NCBI GenBank assembly: GCA_016926695.1
Contig: JAFGOB010000156.1
Coordinates: 1-36,022, forward strand
Source: Dehalococcoidales bacterium
GTDB lineage: Bacteria; Chloroflexota; Dehalococcoidia; Dehalococcoidales; UBA3254
Direction of reading: 5' to 3'
Length of the DNA stretch: 36,022 nt
This document shows, piece after piece, positions 1 through 6,158 of the stretch (positions are counted from its first letter, which is position 1; each line of letters begins with the position of its first letter). The position numbers and the translations under genes were made by a program. The notes beneath the pieces are model-generated. The model saw only the letters and a program-made list of their open reading frames with translations. It made no database searches and was not told the origin of the DNA.

Positions 1-20
1 CACCTCCGGAAGGATGGTTC

Positions 21-63
21 CCGCAGTTCCGGAACATTGGCTCTATACTAACCGGAACTGCGG
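21..63. repeat. 12-bp perfect inverted repeat near window edge
   Basis: CCGCAGTTCCGG at 21-32 is the exact reverse complement of CCGGAACTGCGG at 52-63, with a 19-base loop. No T-run follows on either strand, so it is not a classical terminator. The rest of 64-240 shows nothing I can assign. The structure may belong to a feature that starts outside the window. Confidence 0.5.
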
Positions 64-245
64 CTCTCTCAGACCGGTGTAGACACATAGCAATCGTATA
101 TATGGCTGAATCAGTCAATCAGTATACAGTTTACCTGGTAATCTTATATGTTTAGCAGTTTCTGATATAAAATAAAGATGCTTAGTATTCAACGCCCTGA
201 ATTTTTGAGCTGCCCCAGGTAAAGAAAAGAAAATAGTTTAGTTGA

Positions 246-274
246 TTGAAGTTTAGTACTAATTTTGGTATAAT
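246..274 (+). promoter_or_regulatory. Promoter of the toxin-antitoxin operon
   Basis: TTGAAG (246-251), a 17-base spacer and a perfect TATAAT (269-274) preceded by TGG, which is an extended -10. The expected start of transcription near 281 gives a leader of about 30 bases carrying the GAGGAGG Shine-Dalgarno (about 296-302) of the antitoxin gene. Confidence 0.75.
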
Positions 275-312
275 CTTGGCATGAGTGAAAGTGGGGAGGA
301 GGTTTTATTCTA

Positions 313-585
313 ATGGCCACTCGTATTGTGACAGTCAGCGAACTCAAGGTTAAACTGGGAACCCTGATGGCTGAACTCGAAGAACAGGGAGTACCTTTGT
401 TTGTAACACAACATGGGAAGCCCAAGGCGGTACTCACCCGCTATGATGAATATGAGGCTTTGCTGCAGAAGGTGGAGGATATGGAGGACCTGCTATCCAT
501 GAAGGAATCCCTCTCGGCACCGGAAGAGGAAGCCGTCAGCTTAGAAGATTATGAAAGCAAACGGGCTGCCCGTGTTCGAGGTTAG
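313..585 (+). CDS. Type II antitoxin, Phd/YefM family
   Basis: 90-residue protein. The N-terminal half has the Phd/YefM pattern: a short beta strand (ATRIVTVSEL), a helix (KVKLGTLMAELEEQG), then 'PLFVTQHGKPKAVLTRYDEYEAL', which resembles the DNA-binding fold of this family. The acidic C-terminal third (MEDLLSMKESLSAPEEE) is where such antitoxins wrap the toxin. Known of the family: the protein neutralises its toxin and represses its own promoter, with the complex acting as co-repressor. The ATG at 313 has a strong GAGGAGG about 10 bases upstream. The downstream toxin reading frame overlaps its 3' end, as is usual in such pairs. Family is clear; which toxin mechanism is paired with it rests on the next gene. 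Confidence 0.88.
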   Translation: MATRIVTVSELKVKLGTLMAELEEQGVPLFVTQHGKPKAVLTRYDEYEALLQKVEDMEDLLSMKESLSAPEEEAVSLEDYESKRAARVRG

Positions 586-847
586 ACTTCGCAGCAAAAG
601 GGTGCAGCGAGAACTCGATGGTTTGCAGGAAGTTGACCACGAGCGTATCGTAGCCAAGCTCAGGGCTCTGGCTAGTGACCCAAGGCCTCAGGGATGTGAG
701 AAGCTATATGATTCCATATTCCGGATGAGAGTCGGAGGCTTCCGTATCATCTATCTTATCGATGAAGAAAACCGGCGTATCGAAGTCGGAGGAATTCGCC
801 GGAGAAGCGAGAAGACCTACCGGGGAATCGAAGAACTATTTCGGTGA
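572..847 (+). CDS. Type II toxin, RelE/ParE superfamily
   Basis: Starting at GTG 572 the product is 91 residues and begins MFEVRLRSKRVQREL, matching the usual RelE/ParE N-terminus. An in-frame ATG at 551 would add seven residues and lengthen the overlap with the antitoxin from 14 to 35 bases. Typical family elements are visible: a basic N-terminal helix pair with 'ELDGL', the central 'ALASDPRPQGCEKLYDSIFRMRVGGFRIIYLID' and the C-terminal 'VGGIRRRSEKTYR'. The block 'FRMRVGGFRIIYLI' is the signature of the mRNA-interferase branch (RelE), which cleaves mRNA in the ribosomal A site; ParE members poison gyrase instead. Assignment to the RelE side is inference from the basic C-terminus. The pair appears intact, with no frameshift. 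Confidence 0.85.
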   Translation: MFEVRLRSKRVQRELDGLQEVDHERIVAKLRALASDPRPQGCEKLYDSIFRMRVGGFRIIYLIDEENRRIEVGGIRRRSEKTYRGIEELFR

Positions 848-934
848 ATGCCGGCGGCGGAGTAATAAGGCGTGGGCAATCTTAGGAATAAAAGCATCCC
901 TATCCTTGTAAATTCATTTTTGAGTTAAATTATG

Positions 935-1112
935 AGGTCACATATTGTGACCTTAAATGACTGGCACAAAGATGACATCCTTAGAAGACAGATCCCAAAC
1001 TCAGGCCTGAGCATTAAGGTAATGTTATTACCTGCTGGTGAATTCAAATTGTGTCGGGGTTTTTGGGGATAAGAGGGTTATCTGAGGCTAATTTAAGGTA
1101 ATTATTTACCTT
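935..1112. repeat. Three short AGGT...ACCT palindromes
   Basis: The gene-free stretch 848-1118 holds three perfect small inverted repeats that all begin AGGT and end ACCT. They are AGGTCAC-N5-GTGACCT (935-953), AGGTAAT-N3-ATTACCT (1017-1033) and AAGGTAA-N4-TTACCTT (1095-1112). None has a proper T-run. The third lies a few bases beyond the 3' end of the minus-strand tRNA and could act as a weak processing or termination hairpin. The shared outer bases suggest one sequence family or one regulator's sites, but this is inference. Confidence 0.55.
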
Positions 1113-1118
1113 GAGTTA

Positions 1119-1194
1119 TGGTGGGCAGTAGAGGACTTGAACCTCTGACCCCCTGCGTGTGAAGCAGGTGCTCTAACCACTGAGCCAACCGCCC
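1119..1194 (-). tRNA. tRNA-Val (anticodon CAC)
   Basis: Read on the minus strand, the 76 bases fold as a complete cloverleaf. The acceptor GGGCGGT pairs with ACTGCCC (one G-U), the D stem is GCTC/GAGC, and the anticodon stem is CCTGC/GCAGG around loop TTCACAC. The variable loop has five bases, and the T arm is AGAGG/CCTCT with loop TTCAAGT. The anticodon CAC (plus-strand 1159-1161) reads GUG valine codons. The discriminator A is followed by an encoded CCA (1119-1121), so no nucleotidyl addition is needed. No intron is visible. Confidence 0.95.
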
Positions 1195-1209
1195 CCCGTG
1201 AACATTCCT

Positions 1210-1239
1210 ATTTTAACCCAATCCGCCGGAAATTTACAA
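1210..1239 (-). promoter_or_regulatory. Promoter of tRNA-Val
   Basis: On the minus strand TTGTAA (plus 1234-1239), an 18-base spacer and TAAAAT (plus 1210-1215). The transcript should start around 1203, giving a precursor with only about nine extra bases before the mature tRNA 5' end at 1194. Confidence 0.6.
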
Positions 1240-1270
1240 GCGGGATGCAGCTCTTGATCATAAATAAAAT

Positions 1271-1392
1271 TGTCCCGGTAGAGGTTGCACCCTATTTGGC
1301 TGGTACTACTCGGCTTGATTAGCCCTGTCAAGTGGTGGATCGAGTCAGTCCGGATGCAGATGGGAGAAAGCGGGTATTTTACCGGAGGGACA
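1271..1392 (+). ncRNA. Candidate structured RNA of about 122 nt
   Basis: Nested complementarity by eye. TGTCCC/GGGACA (1271-1276 with 1387-1392) stacks on GGTA/TACC (1277-1280 with 1380-1383) across a three-base bulge. Inside lie TGCACC/GG-A-TGCA (1286-1291 with 1352-1358), ACTCG/CGAGT (1308-1312 with 1341-1345) and CTTGA/TCAAG (1314-1318 with 1328-1332). It does not match the riboswitch, SRP or 6S consensus sequences I can recall. A possible promoter for the next gene overlaps its 3' stem, which argues against a leader riboswitch and for an independent RNA or a chance fold. Confidence 0.3.
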
Positions 1393-1406
1393 AGTTATTG
1401 TAAAAT
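1378..1406 (+). promoter_or_regulatory. Possible promoter of the zinc-ribbon gene
   Basis: TTTACC (1378-1383), 17 bases, TAAAAT (1401-1406). The -35 is weak. Transcription would begin near 1413 and leave a 40-base leader that contains the GAAGGAG ribosome binding site at 1437-1443. Confidence 0.4.
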
Positions 1407-1453
1407 AGTACGGCATGGGGTGATAAGTTTCGCCATGAAGGAGATGTGGTTAT

Positions 1454-1663
1454 ATGTCAGAATCAACTGCGAAAACCAGCGCAGAATCCGGCGAATCGTC
1501 AAAAAACAAAGCTGAAATATTCTTCAAATGCAAGCTTTGCGGTGAGTTAAGGCCTCTGAGCGAACTGATAGTAATAAAAAATTACTATCCTCATTTGTCA
1601 GCCTGCAAGGCTTGCGCGCGCGGTGTGGTCAATCACGAACCATCCACACCTGAAGAACCGTAA
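1454..1663 (+). CDS. Small zinc-ribbon-like protein, function unknown
   Basis: 69-residue protein with two CxxC pairs, CKLC (about residues 26-29) and CKAC (about 51-54), spaced 21 residues apart, as in a single zinc ribbon. The sequence between them (GELRPLSELIVIKNYYPHLSA) is not one I recognise. The first 22 residues are Ser/Thr/Ala/Glu/Lys-rich and probably disordered, and the tail is acidic and Pro-rich. The ATG at 1454 is chosen because GAAGGAG sits ten bases upstream; a longer overlapping frame starting at 1285 lacks such a site. It ends 25 bases before the next gene and is probably co-transcribed with it. Zinc binding is inferred from the cysteine spacing; no function is assigned. Confidence 0.7.
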   Translation: MSESTAKTSAESGESSKNKAEIFFKCKLCGELRPLSELIVIKNYYPHLSACKACARGVVNHEPSTPEEP

Positions 1664-1688
1664 ATTCTAACAGCAGAGGTAACGAAAT

Positions 1689-2402
1689 ATGGCAGAAGAG
1701 CTGGGAAGAATAAAAAAACCCAATGTGGACGACTATAAACAGGGCAGGAAGCTCTATTTCATTCCCCTGGTTTTTTCCAGCCGTGAACTCAGCCAGGAAT
1801 ATAACGAAATAAACGATCGCTACTGGGAACAGGTTGAATCACAGTTGGCCGGGCTGGAAGCCAAACTTGGTAAAACGGAGCATATCTTCCATGAGCTGGT
1901 ACCTGAGAGTGGGGAAGAAGGATTGAAGACTCTCAAACAGCTTAAAGTCGACAGCCTGAAGATCATTGAAAGTCGTTTGGCCGGAGGGTCGGCGCTTGAT
2001 CCGGCGGAAGATGAAGAGATCCTGGCTGAACTGATGGACTGGAGCCGTTGTCTGGCACTGGGTCTGCAAAGTCCAGCGGTATATTCCACCATTTACACTT
2101 CTTACATCGAAGCCAGCAATAAGAGAAACGAGTCAATCACCAAAAAGATCGATCAAACAGTGAAAGAAAACCAGTCAGCTATCCTGATTATGGGAGAAGG
2201 TCACAAGGTTACATTTCCATCCGATATGCGGGTATTTTATATTTCTCCCCCCGCACTGGACGAGCTTAAACGCTGGTTAAGAGATAACGAGGCCAAACCG
2301 AAAGAGGCTGCTCCACCGAAAGAGGCTCATCCACAGGAAGAGGCCGAGCCGGAAGAAAGCGAACAAAAGGACAGCGAAAATTCCGCGGATAAACCTGAAT
2401 AA
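1689..2402 (+). CDS. Conserved-looking protein of unknown function, 237 aa
   Basis: I do not recognise a family. The protein is soluble with no signal peptide or membrane segment. It has an N-terminal part with 'GRKLYFIPLVFSS', a charged mostly helical middle (WEQVESQLAGLEAKLG, then the acidic DPAEDEEILAELMDW), and a segment with 'SILIMGEG'-like strand character (AILIMGEGHKVTFPSDMRVFYISPPALDELKRWL, about residues 163-196) resembling a small alpha/beta module. The last 40 residues are low-complexity Pro/Glu/Lys repeats (KEAAPPKEAHPQEEAEPEE) and are likely disordered. The ATG is preceded by AGAGG at about 1675. It follows the zinc-ribbon gene by 25 bases, suggesting one transcript, and is convergent with the glutaredoxin gene 11 bases further on. 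The helical composition could indicate a binding or chaperone-like role, but this is only a guess. Confidence 0.75.
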   Translation: MAEELGRIKKPNVDDYKQGRKLYFIPLVFSSRELSQEYNEINDRYWEQVESQLAGLEAKLGKTEHIFHELVPESGEEGLKTLKQLKVDSLKIIESRLAGGSALDPAEDEEILAELMDWSRCLALGLQSPAVYSTIYTSYIEASNKRNESITKKIDQTVKENQSAILIMGEGHKVTFPSDMRVFYISPPALDELKRWLRDNEAKPKEAAPPKEAHPQEEAEPEESEQKDSENSADKPE

Positions 2403-2413
2403 GTAGAATGCTA

Positions 2414-2653
2414 CTACAGCCCCAGTTTTTCTTTCAGGGCAGTTTCGTTGTAACCTATAATAAACTCTCCGTCGATGGAAATAGTAGGTACAGCCATCTG
2501 ATGAGAGATTTTTACCATTTCCTCCATGGCCGCCTTGTTTTCCGTGACATTAAAGTCCTCATACAGGATACCGTTTTGGTCCAGGAACTGCCTGGTTTTT
2601 TTGCACCAGGGACATGTTGTGGTTGAATATACCCTAACCTGTTTTACAGCCAT
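2414..2653 (-). CDS. Glutaredoxin-like protein (NrdH/YruB type)
   Basis: 79-residue single thioredoxin-fold protein. The redox motif CPWC is at residues 14-17 in 'YSTTTCPWCKKTRQFLDQNG'. The cis-proline segment 'VPTISIDGEFIIGYN' and the terminal helix are typical of small glutaredoxins and the NrdH/YruB group. Such proteins reduce disulfides in the cytoplasm, in NrdH's case those of ribonucleotide reductase; the electron donor here cannot be told. The ATG has GGAGGTG nine bases upstream. It is the last gene of the minus-strand run after recG, separated by 61 bases, so it may be read through from recG or have its own promoter. Confidence 0.88.
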   Translation of the reverse strand: MAVKQVRVYSTTTCPWCKKTRQFLDQNGILYEDFNVTENKAAMEEMVKISHQMAVPTISIDGEFIIGYNETALKEKLGL

Positions 2654-2714
2654 GAAACACCTCCGTCTATTTTATTATATATGAAGGTGAATCGTGTATG
2701 TGTATTCAGGTGAA

Positions 2715-5204
2715 TCAACTCCAGTCATTGAGTTTGTTGTTCTTCCAGACTTTTTTCATCTCTTCAGCCAGGCACCGGTGTTCGGGCTGAGAAAGGTGGG
2801 GGTCTTTGCCGAACAGCCGGGAGGCTTCGTTTCTGGCCAGCTCAAGTATGTTCGAATCCGAAAGCCTGGCCATTTTGAGGTCAGGCAGGCCGCTTTGACG
2901 CGTACCGAAAAATTCTCCCGGTCCGCGTAATTTAAGGTCTTCCTCGGCCAGCATAAAACCGTTGTGGATTTTTTCTATGAGGTCCAGTCTTTCTTTACCG
3001 ATTTCCGAGGGTCTTTCTGCCAGAAGAAGGCAATAGCTCTGTTCCGTTCCCCGTCCTACCCTGCCTCTGAACTGATGCAACTGGGACAGTCCGAAGCGGT
3101 CGGCGCTTTCTATCAGCATGACGGTGGCATTGGGTACGTCTATGCCGACTTCGATCACCGGGGTAGATACCAGTATGTCCACCTCTCCACGGCTGAACTG
3201 CTGCATGGTCCCGTCTTTCCCGGGCTGTGACATTCGTCCGTGAAGAAGTCCCAGGCGTAATTCCGGGAATACCTCCACTGAAAGCCGCTCGTATTCAGCC
3301 ACTGCCGCTCTGGCCTGTATTGCCTCGGATTCTTCAACCAGTGGGCAAATAATAAAGGCCTGGCGGCCCAGCTTGACCTGGTTGCTTAAAAACCGATAAG
3401 CATCGGCACGGCGTTCGGGAGCCAGCCACCTGGTCTTGATAACCTGTCTTCCCGGAGGCAGCACATCTATGACCGACAGGTCCAGGTCGCCGTAGAGAGT
3501 CAATGCCAGTGACCGTGGAATGGGCGTGGCTGTCATTGCCAGCATATGGGGATTAAGGCCTTTTTTACGCAGGGCGGAGCGCTGTTCGACGCCGAAGCGG
3601 TGCTGTTCGTCGACTACTATAAGACCGAGGCCGGCGAATTCCACGCCTTTCTGTATCAAGGCGTGAGTGCCTATAACGATATCTATCTCACCGGAGTTGA
3701 TAAGCTGGTGGATCTTTTTTTTATTGATCTTTTTTTGTTCGCCCAGCAGCAGGGCCAGTTTAAGGGGACGTTCCAGCAAGCCGCTGTAGCTGTAAATAAA
3801 GTCTTCTCCTTCCTCGGTAGCTACCCTTGAAAGCAAGTGCCGGATGGTTTTAAAGTGCTGTTCAGCCAGGATTTCCGTGGGGGCCATCAAAACGCTCTGG
3901 CGATCGTCCGCGACTACCTCGATCATGGCGGCGGCCGCCACGACCGTTTTTCCGCTGCCCACCTCTCCCTGGAGCAGTCGTGACATGGGCCTGGACTTTT
4001 GCAGATCCGCCAGTATCTCTTTCAATACCCTATCCTGGGCCGGGGTTAACTTGAAAGGCAGAGCACTTAGAAAATTATTCAGTTCAGGCTGCCTGATTTT
4101 TACGGGAGTCCCCGGCTGGCTTTCCTGCCAGAACCGCTTTTTATTCAATACTCCAAGTTGCAGCAGGAACAGCTCGTCAAAGGCCAGACGCCGCCTGGAC
4201 TCATCTTTTTTAGCCTCATCCTGCGGGTAATGGGCCTGGCGGATAGCTTCACTGAGCTCCGGGAATTTCAAGCGCTCACGCATCTGGCGAGGCAGGAAAT
4301 CCTCCAGTTGAGGCGCCCAGCGGTCAATGGCCGGTTTGATAACCCGTCTGACCTGCCGCTGGCTCAGTCCCTGGGTCAGCGGATAGACGGGGATTAATCT
4401 CCCCGTATGCACCAGGTCTTTCTCTTCAAAAGGTTCCCATTCAGGTGATTCGAACTGTAATATTCCGTTGAAAATGGAAACCTTGCCGCTGATAACCAGT
4501 CTCTGACCGGTTTTAATGGTTTTTGCCAGGTAAGGTTGATTGAACCAGATAATCCTGATATTACCTGTTTCATCTCCCACTGTAGCCTCGGTACTGCGCA
4601 TGCTGCCGAGCATTACTTCCCTGGCTTCCCAGACATTGGCGATAACGGTATTTTCCTTGCCGATAACCAGGCTGTTTATAAAAACCCTCATGCTGTAGTC
4701 GATATGGCGGTGAGGGAAATAGTACAGGAGGTCGTGTATGGTCGAGATCCCCAGCTTTTCGAATTTTTTTTTCAGGACTTCGCTGATGCCTTTGATCATT
4801 GTAACCGGGGAGTCCAAGGACGGAGAGGCCGGTACCGGCCTCTCCGGGTGATTCCCGGTACGGGGCACTGCGGCAGTAACCGGCGTTGAGACCGGTCCGG
4901 AAGGCCCTGTGACGGTTTTTTCTTCAGAGGATTTTTTGCCGGAGGCGTCGCCACCCAGCTTACTCAAGAATTCGAGCGTTGATTTGACCCATCTGCGGCG
5001 CTGATTGGCGCTCATCGAGGAGTAGCTTGCAGAGAAATGGCGTAATTGATCCCGGTTTAAGGTGGTATTACCAGCGGAAGCGGTCAGGATGGAAAGCCAT
5101 AATTGCAGGAATTTATCCAGTCCGCCTATAACAGTTGAATCCGTATAGCCCCTTTTTACTTCCTGTTCGAGTATTTTATGTAAAGCTCCGGCGTCAACAG
5201 CCAA
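2715..5204 (-). CDS. recG: ATP-dependent DNA helicase RecG
   Basis: 829 residues. RecG reverses stalled replication forks and branch-migrates Holliday junctions. A helix-hairpin-type motif opens the wedge region at about 137-165 (IKGISEVLKKKFEKLGISTIHDLL), and the OB-fold wedge spans about 180-280. Walker A GEVGSGKT is at 413-420, the DEQH box (VDEQHRFG) at 531-538, motif III TATPIPRS at 558-565 and motif VI GRVGRG near 700. The first roughly 130 residues are an extra N-terminal domain absent from E. coli RecG (about 690 aa), and its second half is Ser/Pro/Gly-rich linker. A short insertion also lies between motifs Ia and II (about 460-480). The start is TTG at 5204, supported by GGAGAG upstream and by the absence of any better ATG. 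It follows degV by 93 bases. Confidence 0.96.
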   Translation of the reverse strand: MAVDAGALHKILEQEVKRGYTDSTVIGGLDKFLQLWLSILTASAGNTTLNRDQLRHFSASYSSMSANQRRRWVKSTLEFLSKLGGDASGKKSSEEKTVTGPSGPVSTPVTAAVPRTGNHPERPVPASPSLDSPVTMIKGISEVLKKKFEKLGISTIHDLLYYFPHRHIDYSMRVFINSLVIGKENTVIANVWEAREVMLGSMRSTEATVGDETGNIRIIWFNQPYLAKTIKTGQRLVISGKVSIFNGILQFESPEWEPFEEKDLVHTGRLIPVYPLTQGLSQRQVRRVIKPAIDRWAPQLEDFLPRQMRERLKFPELSEAIRQAHYPQDEAKKDESRRRLAFDELFLLQLGVLNKKRFWQESQPGTPVKIRQPELNNFLSALPFKLTPAQDRVLKEILADLQKSRPMSRLLQGEVGSGKTVVAAAAMIEVVADDRQSVLMAPTEILAEQHFKTIRHLLSRVATEEGEDFIYSYSGLLERPLKLALLLGEQKKINKKKIHQLINSGEIDIVIGTHALIQKGVEFAGLGLIVVDEQHRFGVEQRSALRKKGLNPHMLAMTATPIPRSLALTLYGDLDLSVIDVLPPGRQVIKTRWLAPERRADAYRFLSNQVKLGRQAFIICPLVEESEAIQARAAVAEYERLSVEVFPELRLGLLHGRMSQPGKDGTMQQFSRGEVDILVSTPVIEVGIDVPNATVMLIESADRFGLSQLHQFRGRVGRGTEQSYCLLLAERPSEIGKERLDLIEKIHNGFMLAEEDLKLRGPGEFFGTRQSGLPDLKMARLSDSNILELARNEASRLFGKDPHLSQPEHRCLAEEMKKVWKNNKLNDWS

Positions 5205-5297
5205 AACAACTCTCCGTCAGGTAAATCGATTCAAGCCGGGGTCGACCGGATAATATACTGAAATCCCGGCCCGTAGAGGAGAAAAAACAGCGGGATG

Positions 5298-6140
5298 CTA
5301 TTTTTTATCTCCCAAAACAGAGACGGCTATAATACGCGGCCCGACGTGCGTTCCCATGACGGCTCCGACTTTTGAGCGATAGATCGGGGCATCAGGATAC
5401 ATCAGCTTCAGTCGGCGGGCAAGTTTATCAGCCTCTTCGGGTGTGGTGGCATCTTCCACCGCAATGGCTTCCACATTTGAAAATTCAAGGACGAAATTAT
5501 ACAGTGATTCAATGGCCTTGGCCCGGGAGCGTTCCCGTGAAATAGGGAATACTTCACCATTTCTGAGTCTGAGAACCGGATTCAGTTTCAGGATGGATCC
5601 CAGGAATGCCTGGGCCGAACCGATACGACCGCCTTTCTTGAGGTAGTCCAGCGTATCGAAAGCCATTCTCTCTTCAATTCTGGGAATAGAATTATTAACC
5701 AGTTTGACCAGGTCGTCCAGTTTTGCCCCGGTCTGTGCGGCTATGGCCGCGGTTATGGTAACAAGACCTTCGCCCATGATAACATGCAGTGTATCGATGA
5801 CCTTGATCGGCTTGCTGCTTTTTACCATTTCCGCCGCCCGGCAGGCAGTATCATATGTGCCGCTGAGCTTATGTGAGATGGTTAAAACCAGCAACTCATC
5901 GGCCTCTTCCAGCACCTTTTTGAAAATATCTACGAATGTTCCAAGGGAGGGGACCGCCGTTGTAGGAATGGTTTTACTGGCTACCAGTTTATCGTAAAAC
6001 TGCTCGGTAGTCATATCGACCCCATCCCGGTAGCAGTCCATTCCAAATAGAACATTAACGGGGATGACTGTGATATTATGCTTTTTTATCAAATCAACTG
6101 GTAAATCAGCCATACTATCCGTAATAATTTTAACAGTCAT
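5298..6140 (-). CDS. DegV family fatty-acid-binding protein (FakB-like)
   Basis: 280 residues, the usual length. Family marks are the opening 'KIITDSMADLP', 'LVLTISHKLSGTYDTA' (about 92-107), 'FDTLDYLKKGGRIGSAQAFLGS' (about 161-182) and the closing 'GTHVGPRIIAV'. DegV proteins bind a fatty acid in a buried tunnel and, as FakB, present it to the kinase FakA for phosphorylation and entry into phospholipid synthesis. The gene directly upstream encodes a FakA-like protein, ending 18 bases before this ATG, which strongly supports a FakAB pair. The ATG has AAGGAGA eight bases upstream. Which fatty acid it prefers cannot be read from the sequence. Confidence 0.92.
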   Translation of the reverse strand: MTVKIITDSMADLPVDLIKKHNITVIPVNVLFGMDCYRDGVDMTTEQFYDKLVASKTIPTTAVPSLGTFVDIFKKVLEEADELLVLTISHKLSGTYDTACRAAEMVKSSKPIKVIDTLHVIMGEGLVTITAAIAAQTGAKLDDLVKLVNNSIPRIEERMAFDTLDYLKKGGRIGSAQAFLGSILKLNPVLRLRNGEVFPISRERSRAKAIESLYNFVLEFSNVEAIAVEDATTPEEADKLARRLKLMYPDAPIYRSKVGAVMGTHVGPRIIAVSVLGDKK

Positions 6141-6158
6141 CTCAGAAGTCTCCTTGAG

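Noticed and set aside
1..63. Resemblance of the left edge (CCGGAAGGA) to the SRP RNA tip
   Set aside because: The partner strand and the conserved AGCAGCC do not follow, so the SRP fold cannot be drawn.
1271..1392. Lysine riboswitch (GTAGAGGTTGCA start)
   Set aside because: Only the first bases resemble the L-box; the AGTA, GCCGAAG and CTGGG blocks are missing and no lysine gene follows.
1285..1515. 76-residue plus-strand frame overlapping the zinc-ribbon start
   Set aside because: No ribosome binding site, no protein-like pattern, and it overlaps a better supported gene and a possible RNA fold.
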